Position numbers and translations under genes: made by a program. A stretch of DNA of 64,000 nucleotides, from positions 62,001 through 126,000 of the forward strand of contig JBAJFE010000061.1 in NCBI GenBank assembly GCA_037903355.1, given 5' to 3'. A model generated the notes under the pieces. It was not told where the DNA came from. It searched no databases and saw only the letters and a list, made by a program, of their open reading frames with translations. Of the stretch, positions 23,083 to 35,451 are shown in pieces (position 1 is the stretch's first letter; every line of letters begins with the position of its first letter). This stretch comes from Trichuris trichiura (Eukaryota > Nematoda > Enoplea > Trichinellida > Trichuridae).

Positions 23083-24313
23083 CTAATCGCTCGTCTGCAT
23101 ACTGAACATATTTAGTAATTTCATGGCTATTTCGTAACCCAAAAAGCAAGCCTAAAAAAGATCATGAGATCTGCATACAAACGAGAAAAAAGACAAACCG
23201 CATTTGCAGGAAATGCGCGTAACATAACGGGGGTAAACCCTTTGTAAAACGCACTGACACCTTCCTCTCTTATCAGCTCGCGAGCCACATCTCTCACTCC
23301 ATTTGGATACCTTCCCGCTGGAGCTAAATTTGAATAAACTCTTCCGAAATGCAACCAAGCAATAACAATGCGGCTCACCTATTTGCAGTCGAGATTTCAA
23401 AACGTCTTGTGGTAGGCAGACAGCCCAATTAGCTATTCCAGCAAGACCACCAGCAAGCAATGTCTTTGCCGGACTGAGTTCATTACGCCTTAACAAATCA
23501 TAGAATACATAAAACGAAAACGATGGATTAACTCACTCGGCGGATGATGAAGTCATTGTTCGCATGAAGAATTCGTAAGTTGCTAAATAGGCGCCACTTG
23601 CAGGTACATCTGTAATCATAATTCTAAACCATAATGGGAAAAGTTGCGTAAGTAGAAGAAATCAACAACCTCGAAGTAACGTTGCCATTGTACCACGATA
23701 TATACTACGTAATCCTCCTTCCTTGTATAACTGTTTTAGCACATCTATCGGACCAGCATATTTTGCAAGCCCACTTCTCGTCGCTTGCTGTTGTACTTGA
23801 AGCAAGCATTTGATCCTTTCACCAGGAGCCATCAAGACCGTTGTCAATACTCCCGCCAAAGCCCCAGCATTGAACGTCTTGCCTAAGCTTAAAAATTGAA
23901 ATCACTGCATCAATGAATGCATTTGAAAAATTGGCATACGATAACACTTCGTCCGGATGTTTTTGTTGAAGTCGTTTTCCAACGGAACAACCAAAGAAAT
24001 ACAAAGCAAACAATGGAGCTACACCAGCTACTGGAGCACCCATACCTTTGTACAGCGCCAAAAAGCCCTACGAGGGTAAAGATAAGTTCAACTACCAATT
24101 TGAATTAAATGACTGCGTTACTTCATTCATTACAGTCTGCTCGAAGCAGTGAAGAGTACTAAGTGGTCTGGTGGCTGTTTGAACTCGAACTTTCACTGTA
24201 TCAAAAGGATGACCTGTGACCACGCAACAAACACCGCCCACGCCGCCAGCCATAAAGTTTTTCAATGGATCCGTCCTCTTGTGCTCATCCGGCGACGTCT
24301 TCTCGTCTTCCAT
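23083..24313 (-). CDS. SLC25A20: Mitochondrial carnitine/acylcarnitine-type carrier, copy 1
   Basis: Six-helix mitochondrial inner-membrane carrier closest to the carnitine/acylcarnitine translocase, which imports acylcarnitines for beta-oxidation. Seven exons (24313-24122, 24067-23936, 23877-23670, 23609-23537, 23488-23379, 23323-23199, 23151-23083) give 302 residues (human 301). Three carrier signatures are present: [20 protein letters not shown] and [24 protein letters not shown] and AFPANAACFLGYE are specific to the CAC branch. The arginine equivalent to human R275 is kept (MLRAFPAN). The second intron (23878-23935) has no GT donor consistent with the protein; a GC..AG intron fits length and frame. 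The gene starts 144 nt after the ZGPAT stop on the same strand. An almost identical central block is shared with copy 2. Confidence 0.93.
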
Positions 24314-24336
24314 TTGGCTAAGATCTATGACGTCAC

Positions 24337-24390
24337 CTGGATGTAAACAAAGTAAACAAAAAGAAAAAGACAAAGACAATTGGGGCAATC
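24337..24390 (-). promoter_or_regulatory. Putative trans-splice acceptor of carrier copy 1
   Basis: Between the ZGPAT poly(A) signal and the carrier ATG the minus strand has a long U-rich tract (TTGTCTTTGTCTTTTTC and similar) ending in CATCCAG at 24337. That leaves a 23-nt leader before the start codon. This is the layout expected of a nematode operon intercistronic region. It is inferred from sequence only. Confidence 0.45.
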
Positions 24391-24418
24391 CATTCAAGAA
24401 GTCAAAGAGAAAATATTT

Positions 24419-24424
24419 TTTATT
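24419..24424 (-). terminator. Poly(A) signal of ZGPAT
   Basis: AATAAA on the minus strand, 34 nt after the ZGPAT stop codon and about 105 nt before the next gene's ATG. Confidence 0.6.
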
Positions 24425-24457
24425 CTCAGAAAAGGCTTTGAACGAAGAAAAAAGATG

Positions 24458-26577
24458 TCAAAACTTTTTAAGCTTAAACATTTCTTTGCGATCGCTTAAT
24501 TCGTTCGTCACCCGTTTCAACTCGTTTTCCAACGAAAGCAATTTGTTTTTCTCTTGAACAACTCGAGATTCAAAACTGTTGGAACTGTCGGTGGATCGAC
24601 GAAGTTTCAAAATACGCTCGTTTGTCTCCTTTATTTCTCGTTCCAGTTTCAAAATCTGAAATTCAAACAGTAAAAGCGCTGCTGCAAAACAATTTCAGCT
24701 TTACGTCCGAAAAAAAGAACTGAGAGTTGAAAGTAAACGATTGGTTGACAAAACCGTTAAAGATTACCTTTACGTTCAACTCGCGATCGGTGCTGTTGCG
24801 AATGTCGTCCGTATTGACTGTGCGTTTTCGATCGGAACCTGCGCAACCATCAGGCAACGAAATTCATCGATATTAGCCTACTTTGTAAATTCAAAGTGCG
24901 GTTAAGGAAAGTGAACACGTCTTTCTTGTTGGCAAGATGGTAATCGGATTTCAATTTTTCTTGGCGCTTTCGCTCTTTTCGTTTAGCTCTTTTCTGACAG
25001 TTCAACGGATTAGCAGCATCCTTTGACTCAAAGCAAGCATCCAAGGATTGTCCTGCAAAACAACCACGTAACAATAATGACACCCAAGAATAGCAAACAA
25101 CTGAATAAGTCAGCAAATAACGCTTTAAACAACCATTGACATCAGTTTGAAAAGGCCACTTTTATTTATCAAACTATCGTCAGTTTGACGATATACGTAA
25201 ATTATTCCGCATCAGAAGATATACTGCATTTTGTGTCTAGCTTATAGCTGCACAGAGTACAAAGGAGGTGAATTATTGGACAGCTAGCGCCACCTACCTT
25301 TAGAGAACACATTTACTTTGATTGGCTCTGCTCGTCCAACACCTTCCTTGCCTAAGCCTTGACCGCGAACGAAACCCATTTTTTCCATCAGTTTTGTACC
25401 AATACCCTATAAGGTTAACAGAGAAATAAAGGTGCAGTAGTTGGCAGCATCTGCTGCAGCGCATATTACGCGAGTATGCTTTTCCCAGTCGCCAATGAAA
25501 CTGGCTGACCGGAAAGACGATGTTGCCTTCTGCACATACGGCATCCTATCACCATAATTGCTATCGTTGTCGTCGGAAGAAGACTTGTCTTCACTTAGCA
25601 TTTTTGTGGGCAACGGAAATAGATTTACAAAATCGACAGCGATTTCGGCTCCCGTTTCCGACAGCCGAACGGCTACTTGACCTTCTTCGCGAGATACAGA
25701 CAGTACAGTAGCCAATTGCCATAAATTTTCTCCTGAGCTACGAACAAGACATATCGTTCCTTCGTCAACGTTCCTTCATCGCAAAAGTCGGAGTTCACAA
25801 TTCACATAACGTAAAAAAGAGCAGTAGAGCTCACTCGAAGTCAGGTTTTTCATAATCGAGCAAGTCACCGAAACGCATGTCTTCTCCATGGGAAAAGCTT
25901 AATTGTTAGACTGTTAGTATATCAACAAAAAGGTGCAAAAATCGCTCACGGACAAGCTTGTCCTAATTTGCAAGTCGAATTTAAATAATACTGGCAAATG
26001 TCCATTGCGTTATTTAGCGGGTGCATAAACATGACTTTCACCTAAACTTTTTGGTTCGCTAAAAGCTGACACAAAAAGAATGCTGTAGGCACCTCCAGAT
26101 CTTCAAACTTGGACACTGGCACGGGTAGAACGTCCAAAATGGTCGCGTTATGGTAGCTCATGCCCCTGATTGCTGCGTAAGGTGCTCGACAACAATGTCC
26201 TATCAATTGCTCGATTAAGACATTGTCAATAACCAACGATTTTTCCTTTGACGATTCGCTGCTTGACGAGCTAACGGAACTACAGCTATCTAAGATTATC
26301 AAATCGTGGATGGAAAATAAAATAGGTCCACAAAACCTTGGTCGTCTACGGAACTATCCTCGTGTCCGAGCAGTTTGGCTATTTCATCTCGCATTAATAA
26401 TACTTGCTCGCGGTCAGGACAATTCGGACTTGCGAGCAAATGTTCCAACTGAGCGAGCTGCAAGCAGTGGAATTTCAATGAATTCCTAGCGGCGGAACGC
26501 TGCGCATTACTTACGCTGTCTTTCAGTTCGGCGTCGCCTACATTGCTAGGACCAACAGTACCTTCACTTTCATTCAT
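24458..26577 (-). CDS. ZGPAT: CCCH zinc-finger and G-patch protein (ZGPAT)
   Basis: Nuclear RNA/DNA-binding protein of the ZGPAT family, described in mammals as a transcription repressor and splicing-related factor. Nine exons (26577-26337, 26289-26093, 26041-25950, 25897-25835, 25773-25470, 25406-25298, 25052-24882, 24838-24768, 24655-24458) give 481 residues. The N-terminal helix carries QLAQLEHLLASPN. A CX7CX5CX3H finger, CQYYLNSTCKLGQACPFSH, is split by an intron. A Tudor-like stretch (LWQLATVLSVSREEGQVAV) comes next, then the G-patch HTRGIGTKLMEKMGFVRGQG. Basic KRKERKRQEK, VFTFLNRTLN and a C-terminal coiled coil rich in Lys/Glu follow. Intron sizes are 47, 51, 52, 61, 63, 245, 43 and 112 nt. 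It lies between the two carriers on the same strand. Confidence 0.94.
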
Positions 26578-28772
26578 TGAAAATTGAACGAAAAGTTTTA
26601 AACGGAATACTGCAAGCCTTCACTAGATTCCAGTAGTACGATAGGAAGAAATGATTAACAAGTACGATGAAAAAGCAAGTAGGCATAACTAGCACGTCGC
26701 TCTCAACAGCTACAGCAAATAATAAAACTTGCTGAACGCGCTTATCCAGTGCCCCCACTTTTAGCAACGAAACACAACGTAGCAGAAGGTCAAGCGTCCA
26801 AATTTGGGACAGAGGTTATCTACTTTGGTGACCTTCGCGCTGTGGCAAAAGTTGGCCACCGCTTTTGCCGCTTTCTATTTCTGGCAAAAAGAATAAATGC
26901 AAACTAGTTTATCCAAGCGTTAAGATTCCGTAGTTTCACTTAGCTTGAATTTCGGACGGCCTTGTCAGCTAGCCGCGCAAAATTGTTAATTTAAAACAAG
27001 TGGATCAATAAACAATGCACCTTTCAACAGCTCACTTTTAAATGATTTGCAGGCTAAATGAAAGCAGCGCTTCGCAGTAAAGCTTCACAAGCGTGAACCT
27101 GCAAATACTTATACTGTACTTGAGTAGACGTTGTGCTCTGTTGGCGGCAGTGCGCGTTTCTGGTCAGTCGGAATGTGTGCAGCTCAAATAAGGGCTGTAT
27201 AAACTGTAGGCTGAGCAGAAGCGCCACTGGTGTCCGTCGTCAAGCAGGCCGGTAAGCATTTTTGATAAACTTTTTCTCCGCGGTTAGCAATCACCGTTGT
27301 AAAGCAGAGATGTGTAGCTAAAATCCCTCTTATATTCCTTAGGCAATTTCCAACAACTACTTGTTGGAAAGTAATTAATTTTTAAGTAATCATGCTTCAA
27401 CATCCGGCAGCACGCTACTTTAACAAGCGTTACAGGTATAGAGGTCCTGTAGTTGTTATTGTTGACAACGGAGCATGTAAAGCTCCGAAAGCGTTGAGAG
27501 CTTGTTTTCTTAGGTATAAACATTTTGTATTTTTTCCGTAATAAGTACGTACAGCGTTACACGTGTAACTCGTAGCTTTTAAGCCAGCGGCATGTCAGTC
27601 GTGAAAAATGGGAAAATTTAAGTTCCTGTTGGTCACGTTGTGTCCAGCATAAGCTTAAGCGCTAAATGGTCCCCCGTTTGACAAATAGAAATCAATTTCT
27701 AGGGAGCTTGTTACCGTACTCCGAAGTAGCCCTGAGAAATCTATGGTACTTCCCCCAGCTTAGTTGGCATAGACTCCTCGTGATCATCAGAAACTTAAAG
27801 TTTCCTTTGTTTCACCGACATTCAATTATCGTATTGTACATTTTGAAAAGACAAGTTTTTATTGCTTTCAGTTGAACAATATAACTTTATTTACATTCAA
27901 ATCTGCCTCTTTGTTTAGCGAGCAAAAAAGGAAGCTACCTGATACCGTATTAGAAGATAATGGCAGCGGAGCAGCGAGCTGCCTGCAACTAATTTGGTCC
28001 ATTTGTAAAGAAAATGAAGACCGACCCGACGGGCGGTACAATTTACGCTGATGACGGGTCAAGCGCAGACCCGAAAGCTCCGTAAAACGTTTTTGGAATA
28101 AACGTTTAATGAATAACGGGTTAGAAATTCCCGCGAAAATTTTAGAATAAAGACTTCTCTATGATATTTATACCGCCTGTTTGCTGGTGAACATTGTCAA
28201 CATCGTATCCATTTGATGGTTCCCTCTTTTGTCAATAAAGATAATGTTCTGTTCTACGTGAAAGTGAAGAAAAATTTTATAACAAAATCACTCTGTTTAA
28301 AAACTAAGCGTGGAGTGAGACAACTCATACTGAACTTCAAAGAATAAGTGCTCGGCAAATTATATGTTGTAGGTAGCATTTCAAAGCAAATTATACTTTT
28401 AATATTCAAACAGTTTGCCGCGACGAAATCTTTACTATCCTAAATAACGCAATTCAAGCAGCACAAGTAAGTAGTAATACTTAGCAAAAAGCTTAGATTT
28501 ATTTCATCAGATTTTGCCGTATCTCTTTGATTAAAAAGCCGTATAACAAAGTAAAGCGAATATGGTCATTTTCCTAACAATTCTATTATATAACTTTAGA
28601 GCTAAACGCATTTCACTTTTAGCGAAACGCCCAACGCTAAATACGCTTGGCTCAATGAAATGGCAATGACGTCACGTGAAGCCATAAGCACGGAGAAAGG
28701 TCGAAAGTTAAAAATTAAATCGAGTCGCAAATTTATCAACTTCGGCAAAACCTCAGCGTTTTTTGCGATTAA
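26578..28772. other. Spacer between ZGPAT and carrier copy 2
   Basis: No gene recognised. Moderately AT-rich with scattered stops on both strands. A weak copy of the GATTTGCAGG motif lies near 27044. The segment should hold the ZGPAT promoter and the 3' end of carrier copy 2. Confidence 0.4.
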
Positions 28773-30017
28773 CTAATTAGTTGCCGGCTTAAAGAACACA
28801 TTTAGTAGTTGCATGGATATTTCGTAGCCCAAGAAGCAAGCCTGAAAGTGACGAGGAAGTTTGAACAAAAGATTGAACACCCAATGGACAAACCGCATTG
28901 GCGGGAAAAGTCCCAATCATTACGGCCGTAAACCCTTTGTACAAAGCTGTAACACCTTCTTCTTTGACCAGCTGACGAATCACATCTCTCATTCCATTTG
29001 GATATTTTCCCGTTGGCGCTAGGTTTGATTAATCTCTTCTGGAGTTGATAAAAGAGAAAAACTCACCCGTCTGCAACCGAGATTTCAGAACATCTTGTGG
29101 TAGGCAGACAGCCCAATTAGCTATTCCAGCAAAACCACCAGCAAGCAATGTCTTTGCTGGACTAAGTTCATTACGTCTTAACGAATCATACAATACATAA
29201 AACCAAGACGATGGATTAACTAAAACAAATAAACTCACTCGGCGGATGATGAAGTCATTGTTCGCATGAGGAATTCGTAAGTTGCTAAATAGGCGCCACT
29301 TGCAGGTACATCTGTAATCATAATTCTAAACCATAATGGGAAAATTTGCATAAGTAGAAGAAATCAACAACCTCGAAGTAATGTTGCCATTGTACCGCGA
29401 TATATACTACGTAATCCTCCTTCCTTGTATAACTGTTTTAGCACATCTATCGGACCAGCATATTTTGCAAGCCCACTCTTCGTGGCTTGCTGTTGTACTT
29501 GAAGCAAACATTTGATCCTTTCACCAGGAGCCATAATGACCGTTGTCAATACTCCCGCCAAAGCTCCAGCATTGAACGTCTTGCCTAAGCTTAAAAATTG
29601 AAATCACTGCATCAATAAATGCATTTGAAAAATTGGCATACGATAGCACTTCGTCCGGATGTTTTTGTTGAAGTCGTTTTCCAATGGAACAACCAAAGAA
29701 ATACAAAGCAAACAATGGAGCTACACCAGCCAGCGGGGCGCCCATACCTTTGTACAATGTCAAAAGGCCCTACGGAGGTGATAGTACATATTCAAGCACT
29801 CGATTGAACTTAAGCTTTGCGCTACCTCGTTGGTTAAAATCTGCCGAAGGCACTGTAGCGTACCGAGTGGTTTGGAACCTGTTTGAATGCGAACTTTCAC
29901 TGTATCAAAAGGGTAGCTTGTCACCACGGAGCAAACGCCGCCTATACCACCAGCTATAAAATTTATTAATGGGTCTGTTCTCTGTCTCTCATCGCGACAA
30001 TTTTTGCCATTCTCCAT
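28773..30017 (-). CDS. SLC25A20: Mitochondrial carnitine/acylcarnitine-type carrier, copy 2
   Basis: Tandem paralogue of the carrier at 23083-24313, with the same seven exons and length (30017-29826, 29769-29638, 29579-29372, 29311-29239, 29176-29067, 29018-28894, 28841-28773; 302 residues). Carrier signatures [20 protein letters not shown] and LPQDVLKSR are intact, and no frameshift or stop is present. Exon 1 is only about two-thirds identical to copy 1, while exons 2-4 and their introns are nearly the same. At residue 274 (codon 28912-28914) it reads [10 protein letters not shown] where copy 1 and human CAC have an arginine (R275 in human). The non-GT second intron (29580-29637) is shared. 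It is probably expressed, but its substrate may differ. Confidence 0.92.
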
Positions 30018-33000
30018 CTAAAAGAGCGTGTACATCATATGGCATACAAGTGATGGAAAACTAAAACAAAATCACGTGTAGCCAGCCACTTAAGCGATGC
30101 CAATATTGCATCCCACCTGAAGCATGCATTTTCTGTTCAGTTTAAGCTTACATATTCCAACTCCTACAGAAGAGTTATTAGAGAATTATTGCTTAATTGT
30201 TGCTTCACTTGTCACCTAACACGCGGCATAATAATACAAGTAGGCAAAATGACTCTACCGTAAGGCAAAGGGAAAACCGCTATTACCTGCTCTTATTGGG
30301 ATAATAGTCCAAGCGTCTTAAGAGCTCAACAATTGCACAGCATACGTTCTCAATGCCGAGGAATTGTTGATTCAAAGATGCTATGATAAAAACACCATTC
30401 CGCATTGCGAGAAATTATAGTGGCATGTCTCGTACGGAATATTGGCACAACTAAGCATGAAGAAGCGCTTGACGTCAGCAAGATAAAGATGGTCACTGCC
30501 GGCCGACCAGTTTACTTATACTTGCTGCAATGGCTCGCGAAAGTATACTGACGATGACACTACAGCCACTACAAAATAGGGAAGCATTTAAACCTAATCA
30601 ATCGCTTTAAAGCTTAGTACTATTCATATACACCTCACGTCGCTATCCGTTACTAAGTAAACTTCGACTTTTAGCCTAAATTGAGGACGAGGCGCGAGTA
30701 GTCTCAAAATTGATGGAAAGAAAATTTTTGTTTTACCAATGGTCATCAGTGATCAAAGGACTGTTGTGACAAAACATAAGACTACAGCATTACTCCATAA
30801 TAACAAAAGACTTCCGTCGTTCATTACCGCGACCCTAACCTACTATATGTACGAACTTTTGTGGACTTCGGAAACAAAAAAGGTCCTCTATAACGGCAAA
30901 AAGTTAGCAACAATCGTTGTCAGGGCGTTGTCTCAATATGTGAGCATCTTCTCTAAGTATCAGCAGGGTGTAAACTAAATTTGGAAAACCCTGACTTCGC
31001 CGCCACGATTCAACACAAATTGGCCAAAGAAGTGAACTTTGTAAATGGAAAATATCTAACATGTATTAAATTAGACGAAAGCAACTACGACCAAGGCAAC
31101 ATTGAAGATATACTTAGACTGTATTAGCGGAATGGCAACTTCATTCTTTGCCCGGCTAAGCTCAATAATAGCATTCGTACATGAGGTAAAAAAAATTGTT
31201 TTGTGAGTGTGGTAGAACGTTACCTTTATAGACGACTGCGCTTGTTAGGTAGCTGTACTGCCAACACTTTGTCCGTTTTTCCATTCTTTTCGACCAGTTT
31301 CGACCATATAATGCTACATGATCAGAGAACGATATCCTTCCATAAAGCATTCCCAACTGAAACCATAACATATTTACGAAATGAGCAGCCATTTCAGCTT
31401 CTGTCACACCGCTGTCACAATTCGACGTTTCGATACTGTCAAACGAACCAGAACAACTAAACGAGCCCATATCGTCAACAATACAAAACGTCCAACCAAG
31501 CTTGGTCTTTTTCCGAAGTGTTTTCATGTCCGATCAAATGGGCATTGCCCAAGAACAATATCCGCTCGCAGTATGAGCGGCAAACCGCAATCAGAACTGC
31601 ATAAATCGTTTCTCATCTCACCGTAACCTCCTTCAGCGGTACCGGCAGCGTGAAAAATACATTTCTAAATAAAGCGAAAGTTCGAGCGGGATATGCCATG
31701 CCTACAACTGATTCAAACGATATAGAACAAAATAGCATGCATCTTCAGAGGTTAATTCTTATTTCTCTTTCAATTGAAAGCTAAAGCTGTAGAATCCTTT
31801 TTACTACAATACGTTGTAGAGTACTGGTTTGTTTGGCTGCAGATTTACCTAATAATAAGGTAATAGCAATTGATGAAGTAGAAGATTCTATGACAGGCCG
31901 ATGATCGGTGTTGACGCAATGTGATTTTTGCCCAGTGCTCTGAATGCCAAAGTGAAAAAATTCAACCAAGCGCGGGTAGACGGCGGGAGTAACTATGACT
32001 CTCTTGTGACCGGACAAAATCCCGTTTTACTGAAAGCTTTTACTCAGCGGAACTTGCAGATGAGCACCTGTCATCAGCGGTTGAATGAGAGAAGTACAAG
32101 GTCTTCATGCACTTCTCCCATTCTGTCATTACTCGAAAGCACTGCTAGCAATTACTTTGCATAAAAGGGACGCTTTTAACTGGTTTATACTTTCTCATGA
32201 TCAAACCCTTTAGATTACACTTGACTCGTATTACTTATTGTCAAAAGTTATAGGGACACAAGAAAGCAGCTGATCCTTTATCAAGGCGCAATCGCCAGCA
32301 TCAGTTGAATCCCGAAAGCTTAGTAATTTTTGGCTATAAACAGAACGAGTCGAAACATGCTACTGAGTAGCCTAAAAACAGTATGAGTAGTTGAGAAGCT
32401 TCTTAGGATAGGTCCTTCCTGACAAAGCTTACACTTCAAAACCTAAGTTACACCAGTAATACATGCATACAACTAAACATCTAAGAGCAGCATGCCAAGC
32501 GTTGCAGCCCGGTACAAAACGCACAATTTCTAAGCCTTATTCAAAAATCGAGTTCGGTAAACTTGTTGAAAAATAAGCTAACAGGCAATTGGCTAATGTT
32601 TGTTCAGTGTTAGCCTTTTGCCACCGCCAAACGAGACGTACGTTTTTTCCACGCGCATCCAAACTCTTTAGGCTGCTTGACGTTGACTGCTCATTGTTTT
32701 TAACGCATGCATTAAACCGGTTCTCCATCTAGACTGAATGGTAATCAGAAGCTGCACTGCTTCGCAAAAAGCACACGCGAGCGCAAATTACGAAAACGAC
32801 TATTTTGTCCTGAGGATCCAACCTACCAATGCAAAATGCAACTATATCACATGCGGAAGACAAATAGAAGCGACTTTAGAGGGCTAATTGACAATGGAAG
32901 TAATAAGTGGGCCCATTTCACCTCCTAAAAATCGAAAAGCCTTGCGCGTCGCCGATAAATAACCTTAAAAGGAAGTTCTTTCATTGTCATGGTAAAACAG

Positions 33001-34416
33001 TTAAACAATAAACATCAAGTTAGCCAAAGCAGGGTACAACCACGAAAGTCTATTATTTGACCCATTGATAGCCCACTTCATTACACCATCCCGTGTTTAA
33101 CCAGCTAGCTATGACGTCACACTAGGTGACCTAACCTTATGCGGCGTCATTTCTCGTGTTTCTCTTTGCGAAAGGACCCACGGATACTTAAGCTCCACGC
33201 CAAGCCCAGCAAGCCAACCAAACGACCGGTACAGTACTGCTAAAATCTTGGGCATCATTTTCAAAAGTTTGAATTTATCAAACAGAGATTGAACGACTTT
33301 TATTTTTCGAAACGGTCTTTGTCGACTTAATAGCCAGCCGGCAATGTTTGCAACTTAGAAAGCTATACCACGTCTTGTCTATGAACGGATACTTTTGCAT
33401 GCAAAAAAAACTTTTATCGTTAGTTTGAATTCAGCCTACGCTGTAGAAGGAGGGAAGCGTACAGCAAATCAAACAGCACTTTTTCTTTTGCAGTCAGGCG
33501 CTCAGCAAACCGCGCGCGCACAGTGAAGCTTTTTTACGATATGGTAATAAGCACAAAACGTAGCCACCGGATGTAGTCCGAAAGCGAAAATAAAACTATG
33601 CTAACTTAGATTATTCACTTGCGTTAGTCGGAAGTGCGCTTTAAAAAGTACTTCAAGTAAACTTTTCTGACGCATGGTCACAGGATTGGCAACCGTCCAA
33701 AGTGCATAATGTTAGTTTCCTTATAAAAACATTGCGTGGACAGACGGCTGAATGTTTTGCCAAAGCAGTCTTTTTGAAGGGACGCAAAAAATGATCAACG
33801 ACAAAGAAAAAATGACCGTCACTCGTACGCAATGCAGATATAATCGCTAAAAAGTCCGAAGCAGTTGACACGTCGGCCTGCTCCATTAAGTAGATGTGAT
33901 TCATTGCGAACGATTGCGGCGATAAGGGAAAAGGGCATCGGTGCCTGCGGATACTGCCATCGCGGACCCAAGGACGTAAGGAACGAGTTGGCAAATTCAA
34001 AAGCACCAAACGCGGATGCCAACGCGTTTCGACACGTTTGGACAAAACAGAAGAGGCGTTAACAAGAGGTTAGTGTTGTTCTATTTAAGAACAGGCGGGG
34101 CGAGTCATTTTTCGAAGACTTACGAGCGCGTAAGAGACAGAAAGCTGTGCAAGCATATGCAGATTGTTTCTGATGGAGGCCCGCAAAAAACGTGTGCTGC
34201 AGACAGTGCAAACTTGTTGTTGCCTAAAAGTCAAAGATAAGCCTTAAAGGATCAAACAGATTTTGAATTTTCAAAACAGGACACCCTTCATGCATTAAGT
34301 ATGCGTAGTGGAATGAATCATCTGCAATAACTTGATTGGCTTAGCTGGTCAGTAAGCAATTCAGCAGTGGTCACTTCGCGCTGAAATTTCCAGTCGTCTT
34401 CTCTGCAAGATGTCGT
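30018..34416. other. Gene-poor tract
   Basis: No gene recognised in 4.4 kb. The longest ORF (31162-31527, minus, 121 codons) has mixed composition with no family pattern. It could at most be an unidentified exon. Other ORFs are short and overlap on both strands. Nothing repetitive was noticed. Confidence 0.4.
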
Positions 34417-35451
34417 ATGGCGTTTCATAATCTGTCAGCCGCCGCAAACATTTCGTTCGCCGAGAAGCTGGCTGTTTCGGCAGTTGAAAAAGTACTAGGG
34501 GACGATCATGGCTACCATCATGACTTCGTGACGAATTGGGACTGCCATAGTCACGAAATAGCCCCCTATGACGACAATACGACGCAACTCAACTGGGCAC
34601 CCTATTCCGTGGTAAGGGGTCTTCTTCGTTGCAATTACTTCAGTGACTGTGCGGGTCTAAACGCTTGCCTAAGTTTTAGTCTGCCCTGCTAAGCATATAC
34701 CGACGAGCATATACTAGTTTGAGATTTTCTAATACTACATACTGAAAAACGTCAGAATTAACAGCGAGTTGTCTATATCCTGTTAGGTACTGTGCTAACA
34801 AGCTAACAGCATGCTTACTGGAGGAATTTAAAAATTGTCTGAATGCCTGATCATGGTGCTTTTTTTTAGATGCATAACTGGAGGACTGTCGGTCAGCTTC
34901 AGCGACGCGACTCGCTGGAAGAATTAAGAGAAATGCTAAAGCCCCCACGACCCCCACCGGGTTACTATTGCCACGTATGCTTTAGTACAGAGCACTACAT
35001 TAACTACTGCCCCGTGGTATGCATACTTATTAGTAATGCTATATTGCATTACGCATACTGTAGGGCTTAAACGTCGATTGCAAGACGCCGTACAAAGGCC
35101 ATAAAAAATCGATTGGTCTTTTTGTTTGCCCGAAATGTAAGAGAAGGTGGACGTCTAACAATTCGTACGCCGGTATGAGCGAAAAGTGTTCGAATTGTCA
35201 CTGTGATACGTTCCCAAAAAAGCAGGTAGTAATTCACTTTTCAGTCGGTACGCATTGTTCCCTCCTTTTAGTACCCGTTCTACATTCTCACGAACCCACG
35301 TTTTGCCCACCTGCGAGACTATGTGACAAATTTCTCAAAATATCCGAATTCGTCCAACGTCAACCGCTACGGTCCAACTGAGATGGCCGGAAATCAATAT
35401 TCGTCTATTCCCTTTGCAAACTTTCATAATTTTGGTAATTTCATACAATAG
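34417..35451 (+). CDS. ZCCHC24: ZCCHC24-like zinc-finger protein
   Basis: Relative of vertebrate ZCCHC24, a small protein with a CCHC knuckle followed by a 3CxxC-type zinc domain (fold shared with ZAR1); an RNA-binding role is likely but not shown. Exons 34417-34611, 34870-35016, 35064-35225 and 35272-35451 give about 227 residues (human 241). PPPGYYCHVCFSTEHYINYC is the CCHC knuckle; FVCPKCKRRWTSNNSYAGM and KCSNCHCDTFPKKQ give the first two CxxC pairs. The third CxxC, expected near the C-terminus, is absent from this reading: the last exon encodes an Asn/Tyr/Phe-rich tail. An alternative splice from 35322 to 35452 would end in FCALCACGTH and restore a CxxC. Start and last exon are the least certain parts. 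Confidence 0.8.

Noticed and set aside
31162..31527. 121-codon minus-strand ORF
   Set aside because: No similarity and no convincing partner exons; a possible donor GTAAAT inside is not followed by a workable acceptor.
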